The notes beneath the pieces were generated by a model. It saw only the letters and a list, made by a program, of their open reading frames with translations, searched no databases and was not told the DNA's origin. 64,000 bases of DNA. Origin: Metridium senile. Lineage: Eukaryota; Cnidaria; Anthozoa; Actiniaria; Metridiidae. Below are positions 38,401 to 50,500 of the stretch, piece after piece. The stretch spans positions 1 to 64,000 of the forward strand of contig CATKSA010000210.1 of NCBI GenBank assembly GCA_949775045.1, read 5' to 3'. A program made the translations under genes and the position numbers. Each line of letters opens with the position of its first letter. The stretch's first letter is position 1.

Positions 38401-41400
38401 TAAAAAGATCGGGATTGTCGGCACAAAATTTTCGCCTAGACCCTGTGAGCAATGTCTGAGAATATTAGAGCATTCTGATAAATGCGCAAGATTTTATTTA
38501 GAAAAAACTACAAAATCCTACCCAGAATGCAATATGCCCTATAGGGTGATCTGAAAATGTGTTAAAAATATCGGGATTTTCGGCACAAAATTTTCGCCTA
38601 GACCCTGTGAGCAATGTCTGAGAATATTAGAGCTTTCTGATAAATGCGCAAGATTTTATTTAGAAAAAACTACAAAATCCTACCCAGAATGCAATATGCC
38701 CTATAGAGTGATCTGAAAATGTGATAAAAAGATCGGGGTTTTAGGCACAAAATTTTTGCCTAGACCCTATGAGCAATGTCTGAGAATATTAGAGCATTCT
38801 GATAAATGCGCAAGATTTTATTTAGAAAAGGCTACAAAATCCTACCCAGAATGCAATATACCTAAAGGGTGATCTGAAAATGTGTTAAAAAGATCGGGAT
38901 TTTCGGCACAAAATTTTCGCCTAGACCCTGTGAGCAATGTCTGAGAATATTAGAGCTTTCTGATAAATGCGCAAGATTTTATTTAGAAAAAACTACAAAA
39001 TCCTACCCAGAATGCAATATGCCCTATAGAGTGATCTGAAAATGTGATAAAAAGATCGGGGTTTTAGGCACAAAATTTTTGCCTAGACCCTGTGAGCAAT
39101 GTCTGAGAATATTAGAGCATTCTGATAAATGCGCAAGATTTTATTTAGAAAAGGCTACAAAATCCTACCCAGAATGCAATATACCTAAAGGGTGATCTGA
39201 AAATGGGTTAAAAAGATCGAGGTTTTCGGCACAAAATTTTCGCCTAGACCCTGTGAGCAATGTCTGAGAATATTAGAGCATTCTGATAAATGCGCAAGAT
39301 TTTATTTAGAAAAAACTACAAAATCCTACCCAGAATGCAATATGCCCTATAGGGTGATCTGAAAATGGGTTAAAAAGATCGGGATTGTCGGCACAAAATT
39401 TTCGCCTAGACCCTGTGAGCAATGTCTGAGAATATTAGAGCATTCTGATAAATGCGCAAGATTTTATTTAGAAAAAACTACAAAATCCTACCCAGAATGC
39501 AATATGCCCTATAGGGTGATCTGAAAATGTGTTAAAAATATCGGGATTTTCGGCACAAAATTTTCGCCTAGACCCTGTGAGCAATGTCTGAGAATATTAG
39601 AGCTTTCTGATAAATGCGCAAGATTTTATTTAGAAAAAACTACAAAATCCTACCCAGAATGCAATATGCCCTATAGAGTGATCTGAAAATGTGATAAAAA
39701 GATCGGGGTTTTAGGCACAAAATTTTTGCCTAGACCCTATGAGCAATGTCTGAGAATATTAGAGCATTCTGATAAATGCGCAAGATTTTATTTAGAAAAG
39801 GCTACAAAATCCTACCCAGAATGCAATATACCTAAAGGGTGATCTGAAAATGTGTTAAAAAGATCGGCATTTTCGGCACAAAATTTTCGCCTAGACCCTG
39901 TGAGCAATGTCTGAGAATATTAGAGCTTTCTGATAAATGCGCAAGATTTTATTTAGAAAAAACTACAAAATCCTACCCAGAATGCAATATGCCCTATAGA
40001 GTGATCTGAAAATGTGATAAAAAGATCGGGGTTTTAGGCACAAAATTTTTGCCTAGACCCTGTGAGCAATGTCTGAGAATATTAGAGCATTCTGATAAAT
40101 GCGCAAGATTTTATTTAGAAAAGGCTACAAAATCCTACCCAGAATGCAATATACCTAAAGGGTGATCTGAAAATGGGTTAAAAAGATCGAGGTTTTCGGC
40201 ACAAAATTTTCGCCTAGACCTTGTGAGCAATGTCTGAGAATATTAGAGCATTCTGATAAATGCGCAAGATTTTATTTAGAAAAAACTACAAAATCCTACC
40301 CAGAATGCAATATGCCCTATAGGGTGATCTGAAAATGGGTTAAAAAGATCGGGATTGTCGGCACAAAATTTTCGCCTAGACCCTGTGAGCAATGTCTGAG
40401 AATATTAGAGCATTCTGATAAATGCGCAAAATTTTATTTAGAAAAAACTACAAAATCCTACCCAGAATGCAATATGCCCTATAGGGTGATCTGAAAATGT
40501 GTTAAAAAGATCGGGATTTTCGGCACAAAATTTTCGCCTAGACCCTGTGAGCAATGTCTGAGAATATTAGAGCTTTCTGATAAATGCGCAAGATTTTATT
40601 TAGAAAAAACTACAAAATCCTACCCAGAATGCAATATGCCCTATAGGGTGATCTGAAAATGGGTTAAAAAGATCGGCATTTTCGGCACAAAATTTTCGCC
40701 TAGACCCTGTGAGCAATGTCTGAGAATATTAGAGCTTTCTGATAAATGCGCAAGATTTTATTTAGAAAAAACTACAAAATCCTACCCAGAATGCAATATG
40801 CCCTATAGAGTGATCTGAAAATGTGATAAAAAGATCGGGGTTTTAGGCACAAAATTTTTGCCTAGACCCTGTGAGCAATGTCTGAGAATATTAGAGCATT
40901 CTGATAAATGCGCAAGATTTTATTTAGAAAAGGCTACAAAATCCTACCCAGAATGCAATATACCTAAAGGGTGATCTGAAAATGGGTTAAAAAGATCGAG
41001 GTTTTCGGCACAAAATTTTCGCCTAGACCCTGTGAGCAATGTCTGAGAATATTAGAGCATTCTGATAAATGCGCAAGATTTTATTTAGAAAAAACTACAA
41101 AATCCTACCCAGAATGCAATATGCCCTATAGGGTGATCTGAAAATGGGTTAAAAAGATCGGGATTGTCGGCACAAAATTTTCGCCTAGACCCTGTGAGCA
41201 ATGTCTGAGAATATTAGAGCATTCTGATAAATGCGCAAAATTTTATTTAGAAAAAACTACAAAATCCTACCCAGAATGCAATATGCCCTATAGGGTGATC
41301 TGAAAATGTGTTAAAAAGATCGGGATTTTCGGCACAAAATTTTCGCCTAGACCCTGTGAGCAATGTCTGAGAATATTAGAGCTTTCTGATAAATGCGCAA
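35461..41400 (+). repeat. 970-bp (6-mer) / 1,132-bp (7-mer) higher-order repeat with 2,102-bp super-period
   Basis: TAAAAATATCGGG is at 36,461, 37,431, 38,563 and 39,533, with spacings 970, 1,132 and 970. The 6-mer is 970 bp because two of its units are 161 bp, and the 7-mer adds one 162-bp GATTGTCGG unit. ATCGGCATTTTCGG at 37,761 and 39,863 is 2,102 bp apart (970 plus 1,132), so a pair of HOR units was itself copied. The pattern loosens after about 40.5 kb. Confidence 0.88.
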
Positions 41401-43240
41401 GATTTTATTTAGAAAAAGCTACAAAATCCTACCCAGAATGCAATATGCCCTATAGGGTGATCTGAAAATGGGTTAAAAAGATCGGGATTTTCGGCACAAA
41501 ATTTTCGCCTAGACCCTGTGAGCAATGTCTGAGAATATTAGAGCTTTCTGATAAATGCACAAGATTTTATTTAGAAAAAACTACAAAATCCTATCCAGAA
41601 TGCAATATGCCCAAAGGGTGATCTGAAAATGGGTTAAAAAGATCGAGGTTTTCGGCAAAAAATTTTCGCCTAGACCCTGTGAGCAATGTCTGAGAATATT
41701 AGAGCATTCTGATAAATGCGCAGGATTTTATTTAGAAAAAACTACAAAATCCTACCCAGAATGCAATATGCCCTATAGGGTGATCTGAAAATGGGTTAAA
41801 AAGATCGGGGTTTTAGGCACAAAATTTTTGCCTAGACCCTGTGAGCAATGTCTGAGAATATTAGAGCATTCTAATAAATGCACAAGATTTTATTTAGAAA
41901 AAGCTACAAAATCCTACCCAGAATGCAATATGCCCAAAGGGTGATCTGAAAATGGGTTAAAAAGATCGGGATTTTCGGGACAAAATTTTCGCCTAGACCC
42001 TGTGAGCAATGTCTGAGAATATTAGAGCTTTCTGATAAATGCGCAAGATTTTATTTAGAAAAAGCTACAAAATCCTACCCAGAATGCAATATGCCCTATA
42101 GGGTGATCTGAAAATGGGTTAAAAAGATCGGGATTTTCGGCACAAAATTTTCGCCTAGACCCTGTGAGCAATGTCTGAGAATATTAGAGCTTTCTGATAA
42201 ATGCACAAGATTTTATTTAGAAAAAACTACAAAATCCTATCCAGAATGCAATATGCCCAAAGGGTGATCTGAAAATGGGTTAAAAAGATCGAGGTTTTCG
42301 GCAAAAAATTTTCGCCTAGACCCTGTGAGCAATGTCTGAGAATATTAGAGCATTCTGATAAATGCGCAGGATTTTATTTAGAAAAAACTACAAAATCCTA
42401 CCCAGAATGCAATATGCCCTATAGGGTGATCTGAAAATGGGTTAAAAAGATCGGGGTTTTAGGCACAAAATTTTTGCCTAGACCCTGTGAGCAATGTCTG
42501 AGAATATTAGAGCATTCTAATAAATGCACAAGATTTTATTTAGAAAAAGCTACAAAATCCTACCCAGAATGCAATATGCCCAAAGGGTGATCTGAAAATG
42601 GGTTAAAAAGATCGGGATTTTCGGGACAAAATTTTCGCCTAGACCCTGTGAGCAATGTCTGAGAATATTAGAGCTTTCTGATAAATGCGCAAGATTTTAT
42701 TTAGAAAAAACTACAAAATCCTACCCAGAATGCAATATGCCCAAAGGGTGATCTGAAAATGGGTTAAAAAGATCGAGTTTTTCGGCACAAAATTTTCGCC
42801 TAGACCCTGTGAGCAATGTCTGAGAATATTAGAGCATTCTGATAAATGCGCAAGATTTTATTTAGAAAAAACTACAAAATCCTACCCAGAATGCAATATG
42901 CCCTATAGGGTGATCTGAAAATGGGTTAAAAAGATCGGGGTTTTAGGCACAAAATTTTTGCCTAGACCCTGTGAGCAATGTCTGAGAATATTAGAGCATT
43001 CTAATAAATGCGGAAGATTTTATTTAGAAAAAGCTACAAAATCCTACCCAGAATGCAATATGCCCAAAGGGTGATCTAAAAATGGGTTAAAAAGATCGGG
43101 ATTTTCGGCACAAAATTTTCGCCTAGACCCTGTGAGCAATGTCTGAGAATATTAGAGCTTTCTGATAAATGAGCAAGATTTTATTTAGAAAAAAACTACA
43201 AAATCCTACCCAGAATGCAATATGCCCTATAGGGTGATCT
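41401..43240 (+). repeat. 646-bp (4-monomer) higher-order repeat
   Basis: CGGCAAAAAATTTTCG is at 41,653 and 42,299, and TCGGGACAAAATTTTCG at 41,975 and 42,621, both 646 bp apart. Two 161-bp CCCAAAGGG units per 4-mer account for the missing two bases. Variants GCGCAGGATTTT and CTAATAAATGCACAAG belong to fixed places in the 4-mer and return in the 50.5-58.9 kb block. Confidence 0.87.
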
Positions 43241-43242
43241 GA

Positions 43243-43566
43243 AAATGGGTTAAAAAGATCGGGGTTTTAGGCACAAAATTTTCGCCTAGACCCTGTGAGC
43301 AATGTGTGAGAATATTAGAGCATTCTGATAAATGTGCAAGATTTTATTTAGAAAAAACTACAAAATCCTACCCAGAATGCAATATGCCCTATAGAGTGAT
43401 CTCAAAATGGGTTAAAAAGATCGGGGTTATCGGCACAAAATTTTCGCCTAGACCCTGTGAGCAATGTCTGAGAATATTAGAGCATTCTGATAAATGCGCA
43501 AGATTTTATTTAGAAAAAACTACAAAATCCTACCCAGAATGCAATATGCCCTATAGGGTGATCTGA
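43243..43566 (+). other. Two-monomer open frame 1 (probably not a gene)
   Basis: The frame is open for 107 codons between satellite TGA codons at 43,240-43,242 and 43,564-43,566, twice the usual 53, because the middle junction reads ATC TCA AAA instead of ATC TGA AAA. There is no ATG near the 5' end; the earliest alternative start is GTG at 43,306, made by a CTG to GTG change. The translated 54-residue unit has PCEQC, then DKCARFYLEK, then YPECNMPYRV, so four cysteines recur per unit, loosely like a zinc-binding repeat. I do not recognise a family. No promoter, ribosome-binding context or unique sequence supports expression. Confidence 0.4.
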
Positions 43567-43889
43567 AAATGGGTTAAAAAGATCGGGGTTTTAGGCACAA
43601 AATTTTTGCCTAGACCCTGTGAGCAATGTCTGAGAATATTAGAGCATTCTAATAAATGCGGAAGATTTTATTTAGAAAAAGCTACAAAATCCTACCCAGA
43701 ATGCAATATGCCCAAAGGGTGATCTAAAAATGGGTTAAAAAGATCGGGATTTTCGGCACAAAATTTTCGCCTAGACCCTGTGAGCAATGTCTGAGAATAT
43801 TAGAGCATTCTGATAAATGCGCAAGATTTTATTTAGAAAAAACTACAAAATCCTACCCAGAATGCAATTTGCTCTATAGGGTGATCTGA

Positions 43890-44213
43890 AAATGGGTTAA
43901 AAAGATCGGGGTTTTAGGCACAAAATTTTCGCCTAGACCCTGTGAGCAATGTGTGAGAATATTAGAGCATTCTGATAAATGTGCAAGATTTTATTTAGAA
44001 AAAACTACAAAATCCTACCCAGAATGCAATATGCCCTATAGAGTGATCTCAAAATGGGTTAAAAAGATCGGGGTTATCGGCACAAAATTTTCGCCTGGAC
44101 CCTGTGAGCAATGTCTGAGAATATTAGAGCATTCTGATAAATGCGCAAGATTTTATTTACAAAAAACTACAAAATCCTACCCAGAATGCAATATGCCCTA
44201 TAGGGTGATCTGA
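43890..44213 (+). other. Two-monomer open frame 2 (probably not a gene)
   Basis: Same arrangement as the frame 647 bp upstream, again with TCA at the junction and GTG at 43,953 as the first possible start. It differs by SPGPC instead of SPRPC (AGA to GGA) and by YLQK in place of YLEK in the second unit. Both changes are single-base and leave the frame open, but the copies are too few and too recent to show selection. Confidence 0.4.
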
Positions 44214-44536
44214 AAATGGGTTAAAAAGATCGGGGTTTTAGGCACAAAATTTTTGCCTAGACCCTGTGAGCAATGTCTGAGAATATTAGAGCATTCTAAT
44301 AAATGCGGAAGATTTTATTTAGAAAAAGCTACAAAATCCTACCCAGAATGCAATATGCCCAAAGGGTGATCTAAAAATGGGTTAAAAAGATCGGGATTTT
44401 CGGCACAAAATTTTCGCCTAGACCCTGTGAGCAATGTCTGAGAATATTAGAGCATTCTGATAAATGCGCAAGATTTTATTTAGAAAAAACTACAAAATCC
44501 TACCCAGAATGCAATTTGCTCTATAGGGTGATCTGA

Positions 44537-44860
44537 AAATGGGTTAAAAAGATCGGGGTTTTAGGCACAAAATTTTCGCCTAGACCCTGTGAGCAATGTG
44601 TGAGAATATTAGAGCATTCTGATAAATGTGCAAGATTTTATTTAGAAAAAACTACAAAATCCTACCCAGAATGCAATATGCCCTATAGAGTGATCTCAAA
44701 ATGGGTTAAAAAGATCGGGGTTATCGGCACAAAATTTTCGCCTGGACCCTGTGAGCAATGTCTGAGAATATTAGAGCATTCTGATAAATGCGCAAGATTT
44801 TATTTAGAAAAAACTACAAAATCCTACCCAGAATGCAATATGCCCTATAGGGTGATCTGA
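44537..44860 (+). other. Two-monomer open frame 3 (probably not a gene)
   Basis: Third copy in the 647-bp series, with GTG at 44,600. It has SPGPC like copy 2 but YLEK like copy 1. The mixture of markers fits exchange among neighbouring HOR copies. Confidence 0.4.
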
Positions 44861-45184
44861 AAATGGGTTAAAAAGATCGGAGTTTTAGGCACAAAATTTT
44901 TGCCTAGACCCTGTGAGCAATGTCTGAGAATATTAGAGCATTCTAATCAATGCGGAAGATTTTATTTAGAAAAAGCTACAAAATCCTACCCAGAATGCAA
45001 TATGCCCAAAGGGTGATCTAAAAATGGGTTAAAAAGATCGGGATTTTCGGCACAAAATTTTCGCCTAGACCCTGTGAGCAATGTCTGAGAATATTAGAGC
45101 TTTCTGATAAATGAGCAAGATTTTATTTAGAAAAAAACTACAAAATCCTACCCAGAATGCAATATGACCTATAGGGTGATCTGA

Positions 45185-45508
45185 AAATGGGTTAAAAAGA
45201 TCGGGGTTTTAGGCACAAAATTTTCGCCTAGACCCTGTGAGCAATGTGTGAGAATATTAGAGCATTCTGATAAATGTGCAAGATTTTATTTAGAAAAAGC
45301 TACAAAATCCTACCCAGAATGCAATATGCCCTATAGAGTGATCTCAAAATGGGTTAAAAAGATCGGGGTTATCGGCACAAAATTTTCGCCTAGACCCTGT
45401 GAGCAATGTCTGAGAATATTAGAGCTTTCTGATAAATGCGCAAGATTTTATTTAGAAAAAACTACAAAATCCTACCCAGAATGCAATATGCCCTATAGGG
45501 TGATCTGA
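45185..45508 (+). other. Two-monomer open frame 4 (probably not a gene)
   Basis: Fourth copy, 648 bp on because a 163-bp unit (longer A-run) precedes it; GTG at 45,248. The first unit has LEKATK (ACT to GCT). The second has LELSDK (CAT to CTT), the same CAT to CTT change seen in many non-open B units. Confidence 0.4.
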
Positions 45509-45832
45509 AAATGGGTTAAAAAGATCGGGGTTTTAGGCACAAAATTTTTGCCTAGACCCTGTGAGCAATGTCTGAGAATATTAGAGCATTCTAATCAATG
45601 CGGAAGATTTTATTTAGAAAAAGCTACAAAATCCTACCCAGAATGCAATATGCCCAAAGGGTGATCTAAAAATGGGTTAAAAAGATCGGGATTTTCGGCA
45701 CAAAATTTTCGCCTAGACCCTGTGAGCAATGTCTGAGAATATTAGAGCTTTCTGATAAATGAGCAAGATTTTATTTAGAAAAAAACTACAAAATCCTACC
45801 CAGAATGCAATATGACCTATAGGGTGATCTGA

Positions 45833-46150
45833 AAATGGGTTAAAAAGATCGGGGTTTTAGGCACAAAATTTTCGCCTAGACCCTGTGAGCAATGTGTGAG
45901 AATATTAGAGCATTCTGATAAATGTGCAAGATTTTATTTAGAAAAAGCTACAAAATCCTACCCAGAATGCAATATGCCCTATAGAGTGATCTCAAAATGG
46001 GTTAAAAAGATCGGGGTTATCGGCACAAAATTTTCGCCTAGACCCTGTGAGCAATGTCTGAGAATATTAGAGCTTTCTGATAAATGCGCAAGATTTTATT
46101 TAGAAAAAACTACAAAATCCTACCCAGAATGCAATATACGTAAAGGGTGA
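45833..46150 (+). other. Two-monomer open frame 5, shortened at its 3' end (probably not a gene)
   Basis: Fifth copy, GTG at 45,896, with the LEKATK and LELSDK forms. The second unit ends in a 161-bp variant (ATACGTAAAGGGTGA), so the frame closes two codons earlier with NIRKG. Regular 648-bp spacing stops here and ordinary B units follow for about 1.2 kb. Confidence 0.4.
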
Positions 46151-47287
46151 TCTGAAAATGGGTTAAAAAGATCGAGGTTTTCGGCACAAAATTTTCGCCT
46201 AGACCCTGTGAGCAATGTCTGAGAATATTAGAGCATTCTGATAAATGCGCAAGATTTTATTTAGAAAAAACTACAAAATCCTACCCAGAATGCAATATGC
46301 CCTATAGGGTGATCTGAAAATGGGTTAAAAAGATCGGGATTGTCGGCACAAAATTTTCGCCTAGACCCTGTGAGCAATGTCTGAGAATATTAGAGCATTT
46401 TGATAAATGCGCAAGATTTTATTTAGAAAAAACTACAAAATCCTACCCAGAATGCAATATGCCCAAAGGGTGATCTGAAAATGGGTTAAAAAGATCGAGT
46501 TTTTCGGCACAAAATTTTCGCCTAGACCTTGTGAGCAATGTCTGAGAATATTAGAGCATTCTGATAAATGCGCAAGATTTTAATTAGAAAAAACTACAAA
46601 ATCCTACCCAGAATGCAATATGCCCTATAGGGTGATCTGAAAATGTGTTAAAAAGATCGGGATTTTCGGCACAAAATTTTTGCCTAGACCCTGTGAGCAA
46701 TGTCTGAGAATATTAGAGCTTTCTGATAAATGCGCAAGATTTTATTTAGAAAAAACTACAAAATCCTACCCAGAATGCAATATGCCCAAAGGGTGATCTG
46801 AAAATGGGTTAAAAAGATCGAGTTTTTCGGCACAAAATTTTCGCCTAGACCCTGTGAGCAATGTCTGAGAATATTAGAGCATTCTGATAAATGCGCAAGA
46901 TTTTATTTAGAAAAAACTACAAAATCCTACCCAGAATGCAATATGCCCTATAGGGTGATCTGAAAATGGGTTAAAAAGATCGGGGTTTTAGGCACAAAAT
47001 TTTTGCCTAGACCCTGTGAGCAATGTCTGAGAATATTAGAGCATTCTAATAAATGCGGAAGATTTTATTTAGAAAAAGCTACAAAATCCTACCCAGAATG
47101 CAATATGCCCAAAGGGTGATCTAAAAATGGGTTAAAAAGATCGGGATTTTCGGCACAAAATTTTCGCCTAGACCCTGTGAGCAATGTCTGAGAATATTAG
47201 AGCTTTCTGATAAATGAGCAAGATTTTATTTAGAAAAAAACTACAAAATCCTACCCAGAATGCAATATGCCCTATAGGGTGATCTGA
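46151..47287 (+). repeat. Ordinary B units between the two open-frame clusters
   Basis: Seven B monomers with the junction TGA intact separate the 43.2-46.15 kb and 47.3-48.9 kb clusters. They include GATTGTCGG, GAGTTTTTCGG and TTTTAATTAG variants. The GAGTTTTTCGG unit is also common after 51 kb. No gene seen. Confidence 0.82.
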
Positions 47288-47611
47288 AAATGGGTTAAAA
47301 AGATCGGGGTTTTAGGCACAAAATTTTCGCCTAGACCCTGTGAGCAATGTGTGAGAATATTAGAGCATTCTGATAAATGTGCAAGATTTTATTTAGAAAA
47401 AACTACAAAATCCTACCCAGAATGCAATATGCCCTATAGAGTGATCTCAAAATGGGTTAAAAAGATCGGGGTTATCGGCACAAAATTTTCGCCTAGACCC
47501 TGTGAGCAATGTCTGAGAATATTAGAGCATTCTGATAAATGCGCAAGATTTTATTTAGAAAAAACTACAAAATCCTACCCAGAATGCAATATGCCCTATA
47601 GGGTGATCTGA
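47288..47611 (+). other. Two-monomer open frame 6 (probably not a gene)
   Basis: First open frame of the second cluster, 4,045 bp after frame 1, and its translation is identical to frame 1. GTG at 47,351 is the first possible start and the junction codon is TCA. This is the block copy of the first cluster, not an independent origin of the open frame. Confidence 0.4.
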
Positions 47612-47934
47612 AAATGGGTTAAAAAGATCGGGGTTTTAGGCACAAAATTTTTGCCTAGACCCTGTGAGCAATGTCTGAGAATATTAGAGCATTCTAATAA
47701 ATGCGGAAGATTTTATTTAGAAAAAGCTACAAAATCCTACCCAGAATGCAATATGCCCAAAGGGTGATCTAAAAATGGGTTAAAAAGATCGGGATTTTCG
47801 GCACAAAATTTTCGCCTAGACCCTGTGAGCAATGTCTGAGAATATTAGAGCATTCTGATAAATGCGCAAGATTTTATTTAGAAAAAACTACAAAATCCTA
47901 CCCAGAATGCAATTTGCTCTATAGGGTGATCTGA

Positions 47935-48258
47935 AAATGGGTTAAAAAGATCGGGGTTTTAGGCACAAAATTTTCGCCTAGACCCTGTGAGCAATGTGTG
48001 AGAATATTAGAGCATTCTGATAAATGTGCAAGATTTTATTTAGAAAAAACTACAAAATCCTACCCAGAATGCAATATGCCCTATAGAGTGATCTCAAAAT
48101 GGGTTAAAAAGATCGGGGTTATCGGCACAAAATTTTCGCCTAGACCCTGTGAGCAATGTCTGAGAATATTAGAGCATTCTGATAAATGCGCAAGATTTTA
48201 TTTAGAAAAAACTACAAAATCCTACCCAGAATGCAATATGCCCTATAGGGTGATCTGA
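47935..48258 (+). other. Two-monomer open frame 7 (probably not a gene)
   Basis: GTG at 47,998, 4,045 bp after frame 2, but with SPRPC and YLEK as in frames 1 and 6. The intervening GCAATTTGCTC unit at 47,909 confirms its place in the copied block. Confidence 0.4.
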
Positions 48259-48582
48259 AAATGGGTTAAAAAGATCGGGGTTTTAGGCACAAAATTTTTG
48301 CCTAGACCCTGTGAGCAATGTCTGAGAATATTAGAGCATTCTAATCAATGCGGAAGATTTTATTTAGAAAAAGCTACAAAATCCTACCCAGAATGCAATA
48401 TGCCCAAAGGGTGATCTAAAAATGGGTTAAAAAGATCGGGATTTTCGGCACAAAATTTTCGCCTAGACCCTGTGAGCAATGTCTGAGAATATTAGAGCTT
48501 TCTGATAAATGAGCAAGATTTTATTTAGAAAAAAACTACAAAATCCTACCCAGAATGCAATATGACCTATAGGGTGATCTGA

Positions 48583-48900
48583 AAATGGGTTAAAAAGATC
48601 GGGGTTTTAGGCACAAAATTTTCGCCTAGACCCTGTGAGCAATGTGTGAGAATATTAGAGCATTCTGATAAATGTGCAAGATTTTATTTAGAAAAAGCTA
48701 CAAAATCCTACCCAGAATGCAATATGCCCTATAGAGTGATCTCAAAATGGGTTAAAAAGATCGGGGTTATCGGCACAAAATTTTCGCCTAGACCCTGTGA
48801 GCAATGTCTGAGAATATTAGAGCTTTCTGATAAATGCGCAAGATTTTATTTAGAAAAAACTACAAAATCCTACCCAGAATGCAATATACATAAAGGGTGA
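48583..48900 (+). other. Two-monomer open frame 8, shortened at its 3' end (probably not a gene)
   Basis: GTG at 48,646, with the LEKATK and LELSDK forms of frames 4 and 5. It closes early at ATACATAAAGGGTGA (NIHKG), one base different from frame 5. The second cluster thus has three open frames against five in the first, a loss of two whole HOR units. Confidence 0.4.
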
Positions 48901-49000
48901 TCTGAAAATGGGTTAAAAAGATCGAGGTTTTCGGCACAAAATTTTCGCCTAGACCCTGTGAGCAATGTCTGAGAATATTAGAGCATTCTGATAAATGCGC

Positions 49001-50500
49001 AAGATTTTATTTAGAAAAAACTACAAAATCCTACCCAGAATGCAATATGCCCTATAGGGTGATCTGAAAATGGGTTAAAAAGATCGGGATTGTCGGCACA
49101 AAATTTTCGCCTAGACCCTGTGAGCAATGTCTGAGAATATTAGAGCATTTTGATAAATGCGCAAGATTTTATTTAGAAAAAACTACAAAATCCTACCCAG
49201 AATGCAATATGCCCTATAGGGTGATCTGAAAATGTGTTAAAAAGATCGGGATTTTCGGCACAAAATTTTCGCCTAGACCCTGTGAGCAATGTCTGAGAAT
49301 ATTAGAGCTTTCTGATAAATGCGCAAGATTTTATTTAGAAAAAACTACAAAATCCTACCCAGAATGCAATATGCCCTATAGGGTGATCTGAAAATGGGTT
49401 AAAAAGATCGGGATTGTCGCCACAAAATTTTCGCCTAGACCCTGTGAGCAATTTCTGAGAATATTAGAGCATTCTGATAAATGTGCAAGATTTTATTTAG
49501 AAAAAGCTACAAAATCCTACCCAGAATGCAATATGCCCTATAGAGTGATCTCAAAATGGGTTAAAAAGATCGGGGTTATCGGCACAAAATTTTCGCCTAG
49601 ACCCTGTGAGCAATGTCTGAGAATATTAGAGCTTTCTGATAAATGCGCAAGATTTTATTTAGAAAAAACTACAAAATCCTACCCAGAATGCAATATACAT
49701 AAAGGGTGATCTGAAAATGGGTTAAAAAGATCGAGGTTTTCGGCACAAAATTTTCGCCTAGACCCTGTGAGCAATGTCTGAGAATATTAGAGCATTCTGA
49801 TAAATGCGCAAGATTTTATTTAGAAAAAACTACAAAATCCTACCCAGAATGCAATATGCCCTATAGGGTGATCTGAAAATGGGTTAAAAAGATCGGGATT
49901 GTCGGCACAAAATTTTCGCCTAGACCCTGTGAGCAATGTCTGAGAATATTAGAGCATTTTGATAAATGCGCAAGATTTTATTTAGAAAAAACTACAAAAT
50001 CCTACCCAGAATGCAATATGCCCTATAGGGTGATCTGAAAATGTGTTAAAAAGATCGGGATTTTCGGCACAAAATTTTCGCCTAGACCCTGTGAGCAATG
50101 TCTGAGAATATTAGAGCTTTCTGATAAATGCGCAAGATTTTATTTAGAAAAAACTACAAAATCCTACCCAGAATGCAATATGCCCTATAGGGTGATCTGA
50201 AAATGGGTTAAAAAGATCGGGATTGTCGCCACAAAATTTTCGCCTAGACCCTGTGAGCAATTTCTGAGAATATTAGAGCATTCTGATAAATGCGCAAGAT
50301 TTTATTTAGAAAAAACTACAAAATCCTACCCAGAATGCAATATGCCCTATAGGGTGATCTGAAAATGTGTTAAAAAGATCGGGATTTTCGGCACAAAATT
50401 TTCGCCTAGACCCTGTGAGCAATGTCTGAGAATATTAGAGCTTTCTGATAAATGCGCAAGATTTTATTTAGAAAAAACTACAAAATCCTATCCAGAATGC
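49001..50500 (+). repeat. 809-bp (5-monomer) tandem duplication
   Basis: TGTCGCCACAAAATT is at 49,415 and 50,224, followed by GCAATTTCTGAG in both, 809 bp apart (five monomers minus one base). The first copy contains an open two-monomer unit with the TCA junction; the second copy has an ordinary unit there. The duplication therefore either acquired or lost the open unit by exchange. Confidence 0.85.
49392..49709 (+). other. Two-monomer open frame 9, lacking ATG or GTG at its start (probably not a gene)
   Basis: 105 sense codons are open from just after TGA at 49,389 to TGA at 49,707, again through a TCA junction. The usual GTG is absent (CTG retained), and the first CxxC is CEQF because TGT became TTT. 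Loss of that cysteine with no other damage argues that nothing is selecting for the motif. Confidence 0.35.

Larger units (their letters stand above)
43241..49000 (+). repeat. 647/648-bp (4-monomer) higher-order repeat that opens a two-monomer reading frame
   Basis: A unit with GTGTGAG at mid-monomer and GATCTCAAAATGG at the next junction begins every 647 or 648 bp at 43.3, 44.0, 44.6, 45.2 and 45.9 kb, then again at 47.35, 48.0 and 48.65 kb. GCAATTTGCTC at 43,864, 44,511 and 47,909 shows that the second group is a block copy of the first at 4,045 bp. In this HOR the junction TGA is TCA, so two monomers read through. Units 3 and 4 of the 4-mer keep the TGA, and one ends in CCCAAAGGG (161 bp). 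Confidence 0.9.

Noticed and set aside
43306..48900. Eight real small genes encoding 84-86-residue cysteine-containing proteins
   Set aside because: They are readings of ordinary satellite units that become open when TGA is TCA. They start at GTG made by one change, recur at the HOR period, and have no unique flanking sequence.
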